This document shows positions 54,158-64,000 of a stretch of DNA of 64,000 nt, one piece after another (position 1 is the stretch's first letter; each line of letters opens with the position of its first letter). The DNA comes from Berghia stephanieae. Taxonomy: Eukaryota; Mollusca; Gastropoda; Nudibranchia; Aeolidiidae. Position numbers and translations under genes: made by a program. Below the pieces are notes generated by a model. The model searched no databases and was not told the DNA's origin. It saw nothing but the letters and a program-made list of their open reading frames with translations. The DNA lies in NCBI GenBank assembly GCA_034508935.3, contig CM067444.1, positions 34,787,693 to 34,851,692 on the forward strand, read 5' to 3'.

Positions 54158-57100
54158 ATGGCTGATCATCAACCCGACAGTGACACTCCTGTCAACAATG
54201 CATCGGTTTGTCTTCAAGACGGACAATTGGACCCAGCAATTACAATTCCAAATACAATTATACGTAAGTATATCTATATAATATTTTGGTTTTCATTTGT
54301 ATCAATGTTTGAGCTAGTTTTGTAAATATTTAAATTTAAATTCTGTTGTCCACAAATCAGTCAAGTCAGCCAGGGGTTTCCTTACGACTACGAACTTTAA
54401 CCCTTCATTTATTAATCTTATTGGTTATTAAACATACATTTGGTGTTATTTAGTAATAATGGGTTGTAGTCTTTATCTTTTTATACCAATTTAACTGTCT
54501 CTGTGCTTGTGAAATATAGGAAAATGACATTCTAAATTTATCTAGGTCAAGTTCTATTTTTAACTTAAGTTTATAATGGAGGGTTTCCCAGTGTGTGTAA
54601 TGTAAACAAGATCATTTCTGAGGATTTTAGTTATCTTGTCTTTCTCATTTAGATTTGTTTTATTCTCTGTAATGTGTTATTTACAAATGTTTGTTATTGT
54701 TGCATCCTGTATATTTATCTTGGTAAATTTGTGTCTTGTTTTGGTTTATTGTTTATGTTTATCTTATCCAAATCGTTTTGGTTTAGACAGTTTAAGTAAG
54801 TTGAATTGAAACTCTGGACAATTTTTTAATGTACTACTACAATCCTTTAGTTTAGCTAATCCATTGGTTATCATGAGCTCCAAATTGTGATAGACAATTA
54901 GGCGATCTGGCAAAGCTCAAAATACCAATCCATTGTGGCTCCAACTCCAGTAGAAATGTTGTTTCGATAGAAGCCTGACTGTTTGCCTCTACCGTGTCTG
55001 GGATTTATGGAATGTTGCTTCACGTTAGTCAGCACATAAACCTTTAATATCTAAACATTGACCATTGTTGAGTGGAGTGAATGAATTGTTTACCTAACCA
55101 CTTCAAACTTAATCTTTAGGCTAACACTTTTATGCTTGCTTTACTCTACAGAGGATGAAAGTTACACCATTCTTAAAAGCATCTTTCTTATGGAGGGTAG
55201 AGGAAGGAGACCAACAGTGCCTGCATTGACCTTGACTAACAAAGTTTTGGTTCAACTGTCAGCTTTAAGGGAAGAAGCACATGCATCATGGAATTTGGTA
55301 AGTAGTATTTTTTCTCCTGTCATTTGTGAAACCCTTTTAACCTGTAAGTTAGTTTTTTGGAACTCGATTGTGCATCATTTATTGTGATGTAATCGTATGA
55401 CTTAAGGCTCTGAGCCTGACCAAATATGTTGATTGTGGGTTCGAGTCCTACAGGGCTGCCACGAAGACTATGATTTAATGCAACAAGCTGCTTGGTGATA
55501 ACTTGAATCTTATGCCCTTTGTGTTAGATGTCTGTTGCCAAGGAAAATGTAAGTGGTTTAAAGAGCATGTCACTGCATGACAATGTGGGATATGCACAGA
55601 GTAATCGTTTATTTATGTTTCTTGATCCACTGATAGTGACATACACCATATATTTATCTTCATTCAAATTTCTGGTGATGTGATTTTATCATGTATCAGG
55701 AGCAGATTTTGCCCTTTTTATATTACGATTCACATGAATAAAATCTTTATCACTATTTATTTACTGGCATTTGTTTCTTCGCACAGTCTACTAATCATAT
55801 TTTGAAATGTATCTTCGAAGATTCATGGTGAGATGCTTTTGATTTTGTTTACTTTTAACTCAACTCCTATCCGTGATATTTATATTATTTCATTAAATTC
55901 TCCCACAGGTCTTGACGTGGTTTATGAAGATTTTTCCGGATGAAAGAATAACTGAAGCGCAGTTACAGTACAAGATTCAAAAGACAGTCTCGTCTTATGA
56001 TAGTCTGCCCGACAACATTGAGGAACTTGCCAAGTTCTTATCCATGTCTGCCCAGGAAAGTATTGTCCCCGATCACCTGACCAGCATTGGACTTAACAAA
56101 TCTATTCTTCTCGATGAAGTGTCTAAATATTCTCCACCTGTTGGATTTACACCAACTGTAAACACTATTCTTTCCTTAGAAGTTGTTAAAAACAAAACAG
56201 GATTAGGTGATTCATTTTTGATAAGATGGATTCAGGCCCTTTGCTGTGATTCAAATCCAACTCCATCACAAGTAAAACAACAGCTTGTGAAAGCAAAAAA
56301 GGATAAGTTAAAACTAAAGCATAAGCCGGATAAACTTGCTGACTTTCTTGCCAGACGACTGTTTGACAGTGGAACTTCGAATACTATTTCTACTACAAAG
56401 TCTTTACCTGTTACTGTTGTTGAATGTAATCATAATTATGTACATGAAATGAAACTACTGAAGATGCACTGTGATAGTTTAAGAAAACAATGTGATGAGT
56501 TTAAGAATGTAATTACTGAATTGGAAGGTGAGAGAGATATGTTAAAGGAGAGATTGTGTTTATCTGTAAAAGAAAAAGTGATTGTTAAAAAAAAAGGTAA
56601 GAATGTTGGAATTCAATCAACAACCATTCCTTTGTTTAAAGTTGCTCAATTTCAAGCTATGCTTGAGGAGAAAGATAAAATTATTGATTCTGTTAAAAGT
56701 GAGAGAGATGACATGGAACATAAAATGAATTTATTGAAAAAAGAGAAAAGGGCTGAGCAGCAGTTAAAGTCAAAATATAAAAAAGAATTGGATGATTTTA
56801 GAATAACTGCCACCAGTATTTTGGAGTTAGAAGCTGAACACAATGATGTTAAGTTGAGAGATTCTAGATATAATCAGTTTTCTGATGATGTTAGACTTAC
56901 CTGTATGTCACTCATGGGTGAAGCCAATGTCGCTGCCCAACATTGTAGCTTAGTTATTCAAATTGTTTCTAAATATTTATTCAAACGTAATTTTGATCTT
57001 TCTTTGTTGCCTTGTGCATCCACAGTACTTAATTTTGCCAGTGAAGCAGCTCATATTGCTCATCATCATGTTGTCGATGAAATTAATAAAACAGATCATT

Positions 57101-58788
57101 TTACATTTGCCACAGATGGCACCAGTCGTGATAAAAAGCATTATATAGAGCGACATATAGTTTTAGATAATAAGTTATCATTGTCTTTAGGATTTTCTGA
57201 AGTAGCTTCTGATAATGCCCAGACCCTTCTAGAAAAAACCATTGAAATTTTTGATGATATGAGCCAAATTTATTCTTCTACCAACAGTTCAAGTAAAGAT
57301 AACATATTTAAATCCATTATTACTAAAATGAAATGTATTATGTCAGACAGGGCATCTGTGATGAAATGTTATGGTAAAAAGTTAGCAGCTTATAAGAATG
57401 ATATCCTTGGTGAAGACAGTACTACACATTTTCTTTTTTGTAACGCCCACTTTCTTCTGGGTTTGGTGAAAGCGACAGAGGATGCTTGTAGTAAAATTGA
57501 GAGTGAGGTGGGAAAATTTGGAAGAGATTTGAATTCTTCTTTTCAACGATTTGCCAATGATGAACAAAATGCAGCCTTTAGACTTATCAGGTTGACATCA
57601 GATGTTTTGGGACCAAGAGGTGATGAAAAAAATGGGAGTAGGGAGGAGTGGCTTGCCTTTTGTTCATCAATTGGTAAATCGTCGAAATTTACGAGTTTCC
57701 GCTCGAACAGATTTAATAATTTGTTTGAGAATGCATATGCCATTATATTTCATTATCATGACATTAAATCTTTCCTTACTGACTATGTTACTCATTCAAA
57801 TTTGAAGCTGCAGAGTATTTTTCTCGATCTCAATGATGATGGACTTATTTCAATGATCACAGCCATTGCTTTGTTTTCTAAACTTTTCACAACCCCATTT
57901 TGGCGGTTGATGAATAGTGATGTCCCTTATGGACAATTTCCTAAGTATGTGAAATTGATGAAAGACTTTTTAGATCAATGGAAATCCGAAATTTCATTTT
58001 CTCTGTCATTTGTATTTGATGATTCGTTTTGTAACAATGATGATCATGACCATGTTTTGACTGATGTTATATCTTCCTCCATGAAATGTGATAATAGTTT
58101 GTTGAAGTCAACGTACATTGAAATTTTAAAAGAGTCTGAAATTGTTCTTAAGCGTCAGCTTGATGACTTTCTAGAGGATGGCATTTATGGGGGTGAATTG
58201 GACCAAGAGACCCAGATGCTTTTAAACTCAAGTCCTTTAACAAATTTAGTTGGGGAGAGAATATTTGGAGATTTTGATTTTGATCTATACAAACGTAGGC
58301 ATGCCTCTCTTCATCTCAGGAGTACTTTAAATATGTTAAAGAGGAACAAAACATCTGTTTGGTTGGGTCGACAGACGACGTCTCAAGTTACAAATTTATT
58401 GATTACTGCTAGGAGAAATGCCCCTGCTCTTAAGTTACAGAGTAAAATTAGACAGCAACGGGTACAGCAAGATATCATAGAGAGGATGCAGGAATGCAAG
58501 AGGCTTAAAAGAGGAAAAGAATTAAAGAAAATGCAGGATAAAACTTCCATTTTAGAGAGTATAATTGGGCAGGGGGGTGTTGTATCTACTAAAGAGGAAT
58601 TAGATAGACTTGTAGCATCTCCTAAAGCTTTAGAAAACCTTAGATGTCAATTAAAATATCGTAAAGTTGTTTTACTTGAACAAATTAATTATGGTGGTAA
58701 TTTAAGCAGTTTGTATTTTCGCATCTGTCAGCATTTAGATTTTGAACCATCACCGCTACCAAAGAAAATTAAACTTGATGAGAGTTAG
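54158..58788 (+). CDS. Intact three-exon protein with hAT-like RNase H-fold transposase layout (1043 aa)
   Basis: Exons 54158-54263, 55152-55297 and 55909-58788 join with GT..AG introns and matching phases into an uninterrupted 1043-codon frame starting MADHQPDSDTP. I do not recognise a named gene. Residues 1-84 (exons 1-2) are low in known motifs. About 265-390 is charged and heptad-like, consistent with a coiled coil. The C-terminal two thirds resembles a hAT-type catalytic core: FATDGTS (D487), IMSDRASVMK (D564), FCNAHFLLGL (C595-H598) and LVGERIFGDFD (E867), followed by a basic helical tail and a lysine-rich C-terminus (KKIKLDES). No BED, THAP or TTF zinc finger is visible. Neighbouring elements are broken whereas this one is not, so it is either a recently active element or a domesticated gene. 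I found no convincing terminal inverted repeats. The catalytic reading is inference from motif order; the gene structure is seen directly. Confidence 0.85.
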
Positions 58789-60889
58789 GGATCATATTTA
58801 TATTCATAACATCTGTATCACTCATACTCATACCATTGTTTATTATTCCTTATTACACCATAGAATGCTGTGTTTTATGTTGTATGTCATTTAGTAGAGA
58901 CTTAATAATTGCATTGACAAGTATTGTTTTCTGAGGTCGGAAGGAATTTCTCTTAAAAATTCCTTTGTTTTATTATATATTTGTAGTATGTTGCTTTTAA
59001 TTGTAGTTAGCATTGCCACAGAATGTCAGAAACCAATGAACAGTTTCATACAGAATGATTCAGCTGATACAGAATTCTCCAAGTACTCTAGATAATAACA
59101 CAAGTGGTTGAAATCTCTTTCAAAGCAAGCATTTTAAACCTAAAAACCAACCTCAATTCTTCATACAGATAAGGTTATTCTTTAGAATCACTGTTAATGT
59201 TTCAAACCACTGATTTCAGAGAGTTCTCTGATATTTGAGAGCCATGTAAATTGTCTTGAGAATGGTGATGATTATTTGAATGTACTATGTCTATATTACT
59301 TTGTATTTTATGACATGATTGAAATTTTGTCTGGATATTTTTCTTACTTTTGTCAATGTAATATTCTAACCAACTCTCTTGTACTTGATCATATTTTAAA
59401 AGGTATTTGTAGTATCTTGCTTTTAATTGTAGCATTACAAAGATATGTTGATTGTCTTTACCATGGTGTTTATTTGAATGCTCTATGTCTATTACTTAGA
59501 ATTTTAAGAATATTTGGCTCTTCGAGTTCGCAAGTAATTTTTCTTACTTTCGTCGACATATTATTCTTACCTAACCTCTTTTAATTGGTCATATCATAAA
59601 TTATATTTGTAGTATCTTGCTTTTAATTGTAGCATTACAAAGATATGTTGATTGTCTTTACCATGGTGTTTATTTGAATGCTCTATGTCTATTACTTAGA
59701 ATTTTAAGAATATTTTGCTCTTCGAGTTCGCAAGTAATTTTTCTTACTTTCGTCGACATATTATTCTTATCTAACCTCTTTTAATTGGTCATATCGTAAA
59801 TTATATTTGTAGTATCTTGCTTTTAATTGTAGCATTACAAAGATATGTTGATTGTCTTTACCATGGTGTTTATTTGAATGCTCTATGTCTATTACTTAGA
59901 ATTTTAAGAATATTTTGCTCTTCGAGTTCACAAGTAATTTTTCTTACTTTCGTCGACATATTATTCTTACCTAACTTCTTTTAATTGGTCATATCATAAA
60001 TTATATTTGTAGTATCTTGCTTTTAATTGTAGCATTAGAATGAGATTTCAATTGCCTTTATAATGGTTTTTATTTGAGTATTATATCTCTATTACTTTAA
60101 TTTTTATAGCGTTTTTGTTTCCGAGAATGTTCAAATTTTAGTGTAAATTGCATATTACGCGGTTTTTTCTTGTTTTTGGCTTTCGCATCACATTGTCCAA
60201 CCTATTGTGAGAAATATATGATCATTATCTTCTCAAAAAAAATTCAGCATGTACAATATCTTTATGTTAATTGTTTATGAAATTTATAGCTCCCTCATGC
60301 ATCCCATTTAAATTTTGTGATCATGTGAATTTGCCACTTTTGCCTACTTTTCATGAAAATTCTGTTTTTTTTCTAAGTCCAGTGTTATTTTTTCCGAATT
60401 TGTATCAGCTATATCTTTGTCAATGTCCATGCTAGAGGGAAATGATCCATTTTTTATATAAATTGATGTAATGTATTTCTGTAAAATGTATTGCATTCAT
60501 TGATATCTCTTCCGATTTTGTTTTGCTATGACCTTGAAAAGAGCCATAAATGTGGTTTCTCGGATTAATTGCAAATATTTGAATTTGAATAAATTTGAAA
60601 AGCCATAACTTTTCGTTTGTTGTCCGATTTTGTTGAATTAAAGTTTGCTTTTCATGGTTTTTTGAGAACTATTCAAAAAACAACATGGATTGTTTGTTGC
60701 TCTCAAACTAAAAATCACTTTGTGGTACCTAATAACAGAGACTTGAAGTCTCTGTTCCAGTCGGTCGATCCGCTTACAATTTTAAAGTATCTGCAGGAAT
60801 GTGAACTCCTGCAGAAATTGTAAATAGATATTTTTACTCAACAAACATGTAACTATTATGATTTTATAAAGATTTTATTACAACAGTAC
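58789..60889. repeat. 3' flank of the intact gene with ~200 bp tandem repeats
   Basis: Units begin at 59404, 59604, 59804 and 60004 with TATTTGTAGTATCTTGCTTT. The period is 200 bp; two full internal units are nearly identical and the outer ones are more diverged or partial (an older piece at 58976). 60745-60815 holds two hairpins (see findings). Confidence 0.85.
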
Positions 60890-61015
60890 ACGTTTTGATC
60901 AGCTATGGCCCCTCAGGACCGATAAAAGATTGATAAAAGACAGAAACGGGCGCTTAAATGACCTAAATAGTGTCGAAAGCGCCGTTAAACACCTAAAAAC
61001 AAACAAACATTATCT
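60890..61015 (+). repeat. Family C-like retroposon tail
   Basis: Short 5'-truncated tail: GGGCGCTTAAATGACC, AAAGCGCCGTTAAACACC, then A/C-rich. Confidence 0.55.
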
Positions 61016-61039
61016 TTAAAATTATTTAATTAACCAATG

Positions 61040-62320
61040 AATAAAACTTGGAAGAATGGCATTATACATTCGTCTATTGAATACTTTGGGTAAACCGAGT
61101 CTCTTCAGTATGATACTGTTGGTACTGGTAATCTTGGTGAATCCTGTCCGGCAATTGAGTTTGAGAACATGGTTGGGGGCTTTCAGTGTATTGATAGCTA
61201 CTGGTGGTGGTGTAGATGGGGCTGGTCACAGATGCAAGAGGTGGCGAACACTCTGGTATCATGTTAAACAAGCGATTTGGTGTGTATTCACTCTGTACAA
61301 TCTGGGTGGGGATCCTGACCTCCCATAGCGGGCAGGGAGGTACAAACTGTGTCTTCTATCCCCCTTTATCTGTTATCCAACATGCTTTCTGTCTTTGTCT
61401 CGGAATGAGATTACTTGGTTTTGTCCTGGCACGGGCCCGGAATCCTAGCTGGGAGGGAAATAGTCAAATGCATAGTTATTGTTTTGGGAGATGATATTTT
61501 TTTCCTTGTAAATCATCTCTCTGTTATGTATTATTATTTTTATTTTGAATATATAATGTAAGCATTTGAGTGTGTTCCTCTTTGTTGGATTTTGTGCTTG
61601 TGTCTGGATGAGACTTGTAGGTGATTTCAAACTAAGTACATTGGTGGTATGCTCTTGGAATCTACATCTGAGCCCTATTTGTTCTCAATTCCCCTTTGTC
61701 TTACTTTTTCTTGGGTGCTTTAATTGTAATTCTAGAACTTTTTACTATCGCATTTTCTTCCTTTTTACTGGCGCTGATATAACCTAAATGTGTTGCAAGC
61801 GCCGTAAAACCCTTAAAACAAAAACAAAAACAAACTCTGTACAATCCTGTTCATGTACTTAAGTACGACCATGTGAATCTCCACTTGACATTCCATTTTA
61901 TCTACTGTGTTTAAGCGTTTCATTTTTGGAACTAAACTCTTTAAAAATGTTCATTTTCATAAATTTCCTGCACTTCCCGCTTTTTTCCAAGAAATTTGCA
62001 CGCCTGAAGCATTTGTGTGTCAAATGCAATTTGACTTGCACGTTGCTGAGGGAATGCCTTCTTTCGACGTTTCTGTGACTCAAAATTGTTTGGACGCACT
62101 ATATCATCAGGCAGTGGTGGTGTAGGCATAGCTGTCGATGTCGAGGGCTGTGGCGAAGACGTTTGTGCAGGAGTGCCAATGTCAAAGGTATTCACGCATA
62201 TTGGAGTAAATCAAGAACTGGCCTATGATTGGGACATGGTTTCTTCGTCTGAAGACAATGGCTCTATGTTTGTGGTTGTTTTTCTGTCACCAAGGAATGG
62301 CCTTATGAAAAGCAAATGAC
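61040..62320 (-). pseudogene. MADF-BESS protein remnant (probable Harbinger accessory gene)
   Basis: Minus strand: end of a MADF-like domain (IRPFLGDRKTTTNIEPL, about 62310-62255), a Ser/Thr/Pro linker with a basic SQKRRKKAFPQQRA motif, then a BESS-like motif (FLKSLVPKMKRLNTVDKM, about 61950-61890) and a Gln/Thr-rich tail ending QQYHTEETRFTQSIQ. One single-base slip separates linker and BESS. The frame continues cleanly on both sides of the retroposon at 61303-61833. MADF proteins are the usual second protein of PIF/Harbinger transposons; it could instead be a host MADF pseudogene. Confidence 0.6.
61303..61833 (+). repeat. Retroposon family C, full length, copy 2 (youngest)
   Basis: 531 bp with a perfect 13 bp target duplication ACTCTGTACAATC (61290-61302 and 61834-61846). 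Starts TGGGTGGGG; ends CTGGCGCTGATATAACC, AAGCGCCGTAAAACCC and an AAAAC-rich tail. No tRNA-like head or long frame seen, so it is a SINE or a LINE 3' part of unknown class. Confidence 0.9.
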
Positions 62321-62499
62321 ATGCTCATCAGGAATAAATTCACGAATTTCTTCGCATCTCCATTAGGTGCATTGCCATGGCAAATAAACAAATGTTACAG
62401 AATTAGCACGTGAACAAATCAAATCAATGAAACATATCCTCAACAAATGTAAACGTCTAGTAAAAGCATGGGTTTAAAAAGATAATGGTGTGATGACAA

Positions 62500-62740
62500 A
62501 GAGAAAAAGAGAGAGAGAGGGGGTGGGGGAGAGGGGGACGGAGAGTGGAGAATGAGCGGCGTAGCCTGGTCATTTAGGAGCATGGGGCTGGATTAGAGGT
62601 GGGTTGTCGCATAGGACCTTTTAGTTATGGATGAGAGAGAGAGAGAGAAGAGGAGAGAGAGAGAGAGAGAGAAGATAGGAGAGAGAGAAGTATATATATA
62701 TATAGAGAGAGAGAGAGAGGGGGGGGGAGGAACTAAAGCA
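62500..62740. repeat. GA-rich array
   Basis: Imperfect GA repeats flanking the start of the hAT element at 62553. Confidence 0.85.
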
Positions 62741-64000
62741 ATTTTATCTCCTGTTTGTACGATTCATACACTCATTCAGTTCAGAGTTTGTAACTAGATA
62801 TTAATATAATGCAATTTGAAAAGCACTCACCAAGCAAACGGGGCAATTACACTTTGTATATGAAATTGCTTCGCCTGTCTTTGGAGGTAGCAAACTTTTC
62901 AAGCACTTTGTCGTTGAAGTCTCTATCCTTGCTAACAATGTCGCTATGAATCGAAAGCACAGCTAAGGCGTTTAGTCTCTCTAGACCCATTGAGTGTCGA
63001 ATAAATGTTTTTATCCTTTTCAATGTACTGAAACAGCGCTCGGGTTCCAATGACGAAATTGGTGTGGTTAGGACTTGCTCGAATGTGCTCGCGAGGTGTT
63101 TTGTACAACTGTGTTATACTTGAAACTCTTTCTGGACTAAATGTTTCATTTGAATAAATCACACTGAGCTCATTTGTGAGTGCATCCTTGGCCAAAAAGG
63201 GATAGTTCTCTACCAAATTATCAATATGTTGTGTTGGAAACTGTTCTTTGTGAGTTTCAAAGGAAGCAGGGTTTAAAACAGTAAATGAAGTTAATAAGTT
63301 TGACGGGCTAAAACGATCTTCAATTTGGCCAAGGAGTACATCGCAAACTTCTTTTGCTAGAACACTCACGTCAACGATTTGTCGCTTTCGTCCAGAGCAT
63401 AAATGTTCTTCTACAATCTGGCTTCTAATGCTTTTTATTGAATTACAGAAAGTATATAGCGTGTCATTCACTTCGATGCCAGTAGTAATTCTTGACTGGA
63501 ATTGGAAACAAAATATCAGTGTGATAAAACACCTTATTGAAAAACTCTAAAAAGTATAAGAAAAAAATCATCTTGAAGCAGAGATGAGAGGCCGACTGCT
63601 TCATGAACTGTGGTGTCATCCCAAATATCAGAAATATCCCAAATATATATGTCTGCAAACATTCTAGAATTGCACTTCTATTGTCAGAAACAGATTTCAG
63701 CTCCCGGGACTGAAAATTCCACCTTGTTTCACAGGTGCGAGGAAGCGAACGGTCTGTGACATTTCTAAGTACATCGGCTCGCTTTGTCGATGAAATAAAG
63801 AAAGTAGAAAATCCCGAGAGATTGGAAAAGAACACTCTCGCTTCTGATACTACACTACTAACTTTCTTTAGAATAAGATTAGTCTGATGCACATAACAAT
63901 GCACAAAATGGGTCCGTGGGTAGTCAATTCTCATCTGAAGCACTGCTCATGACAGAGGCCTTATCATAGGTTTGTGCAACCAGCTTGTTTTTAATATCCA
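62553..64000 (-). pseudogene. hAT transposase (TTF/ZMYM1-like), broken, runs off the window
   Basis: Left terminus AGCGGCGTAGCCTGG (62554) matches the CAGYGGCGT ends of the two hAT elements near 24 kb. Minus strand, N to C: AQTYDKASVMSSAS (about 63990-63945), THFVHCYVHQTNLILKKV and RTCETRWNFQSRELKSV (63464-63920), a helical insertion domain (62944-63471), and the C-terminal dimerisation domain EPERCFSTLKRIKTFIRHSM, LERLNALAVLSIHSD (62847-63050). Frame changes near 63930, 63470 and 63050 make it non-functional as it stands. Confidence 0.88.

Overview
The window is eukaryotic, intron-rich, AT-rich animal DNA with a very high load of simple repeats, SINEs and DNA transposons. Two single-copy metazoan genes could be read exon by exon with GT..AG junctions and matching phases, which places it in an animal, most likely a marine invertebrate (inference from repeat content and divergence from human; the species cannot be fixed from sequence alone).

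Layout: (1) 1-17.3 kb, minus strand: the first 11 coding exons (454 codons) of STK36/Fused, covering the whole kinase domain and part of the linker; the rest of the gene lies beyond base 1. Its introns hold tRNA-derived SINEs, a 45-50 bp minisatellite, large trinucleotide arrays, a long-inverted-repeat MITE containing a tRNA-like unit, and a partial duplicate of coding exon 5. (2) 17.3-30.4 kb: the 13 kb gap between two divergent genes, with no recognised host exon. It holds two short hAT elements, pieces of a ~530 bp retroposon ('family C'), an inverted pair of ~250 bp repeats, two clusters of near-palindromes and long microsatellites. (3) 30.4-44.7 kb, plus strand: a complete nine-exon MMAB gene (215 aa, mitochondrial cob(I)alamin adenosyltransferase), whose introns carry a duplicated 815 bp repeat complex, two copies of a ~700 bp inverted-repeat element with different 6 bp target duplications, a pogo/Tigger-type element, and a MITE. 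(4) 45.5-64 kb: a transposon graveyard. On the minus strand: Tigger transposase, Mutator-like transposase (split by a family C copy), a hAT-like fragment, a PIF/Harbinger transposase C-terminus, a MADF-BESS protein remnant (also split by family C), and a decayed hAT running off the window. On the plus strand: a 5'-truncated RNase H-bearing LINE.

Within that graveyard lies the most interesting locus: an undamaged three-exon gene (54158-58788, 1043 aa) with a central coiled coil followed by a hAT-like RNase H-fold layout (D, D, CxxH, E) but no recognisable zinc finger. It is followed by a 200 bp tandem repeat. Its intactness among wreckage suggests either a recently active unclassified element or a domesticated protein.

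The two host genes have no known functional link (ciliary/Hedgehog kinase versus cobalamin metabolism); their head-to-head layout could reflect an old shared promoter later split by insertions, but this is inference.
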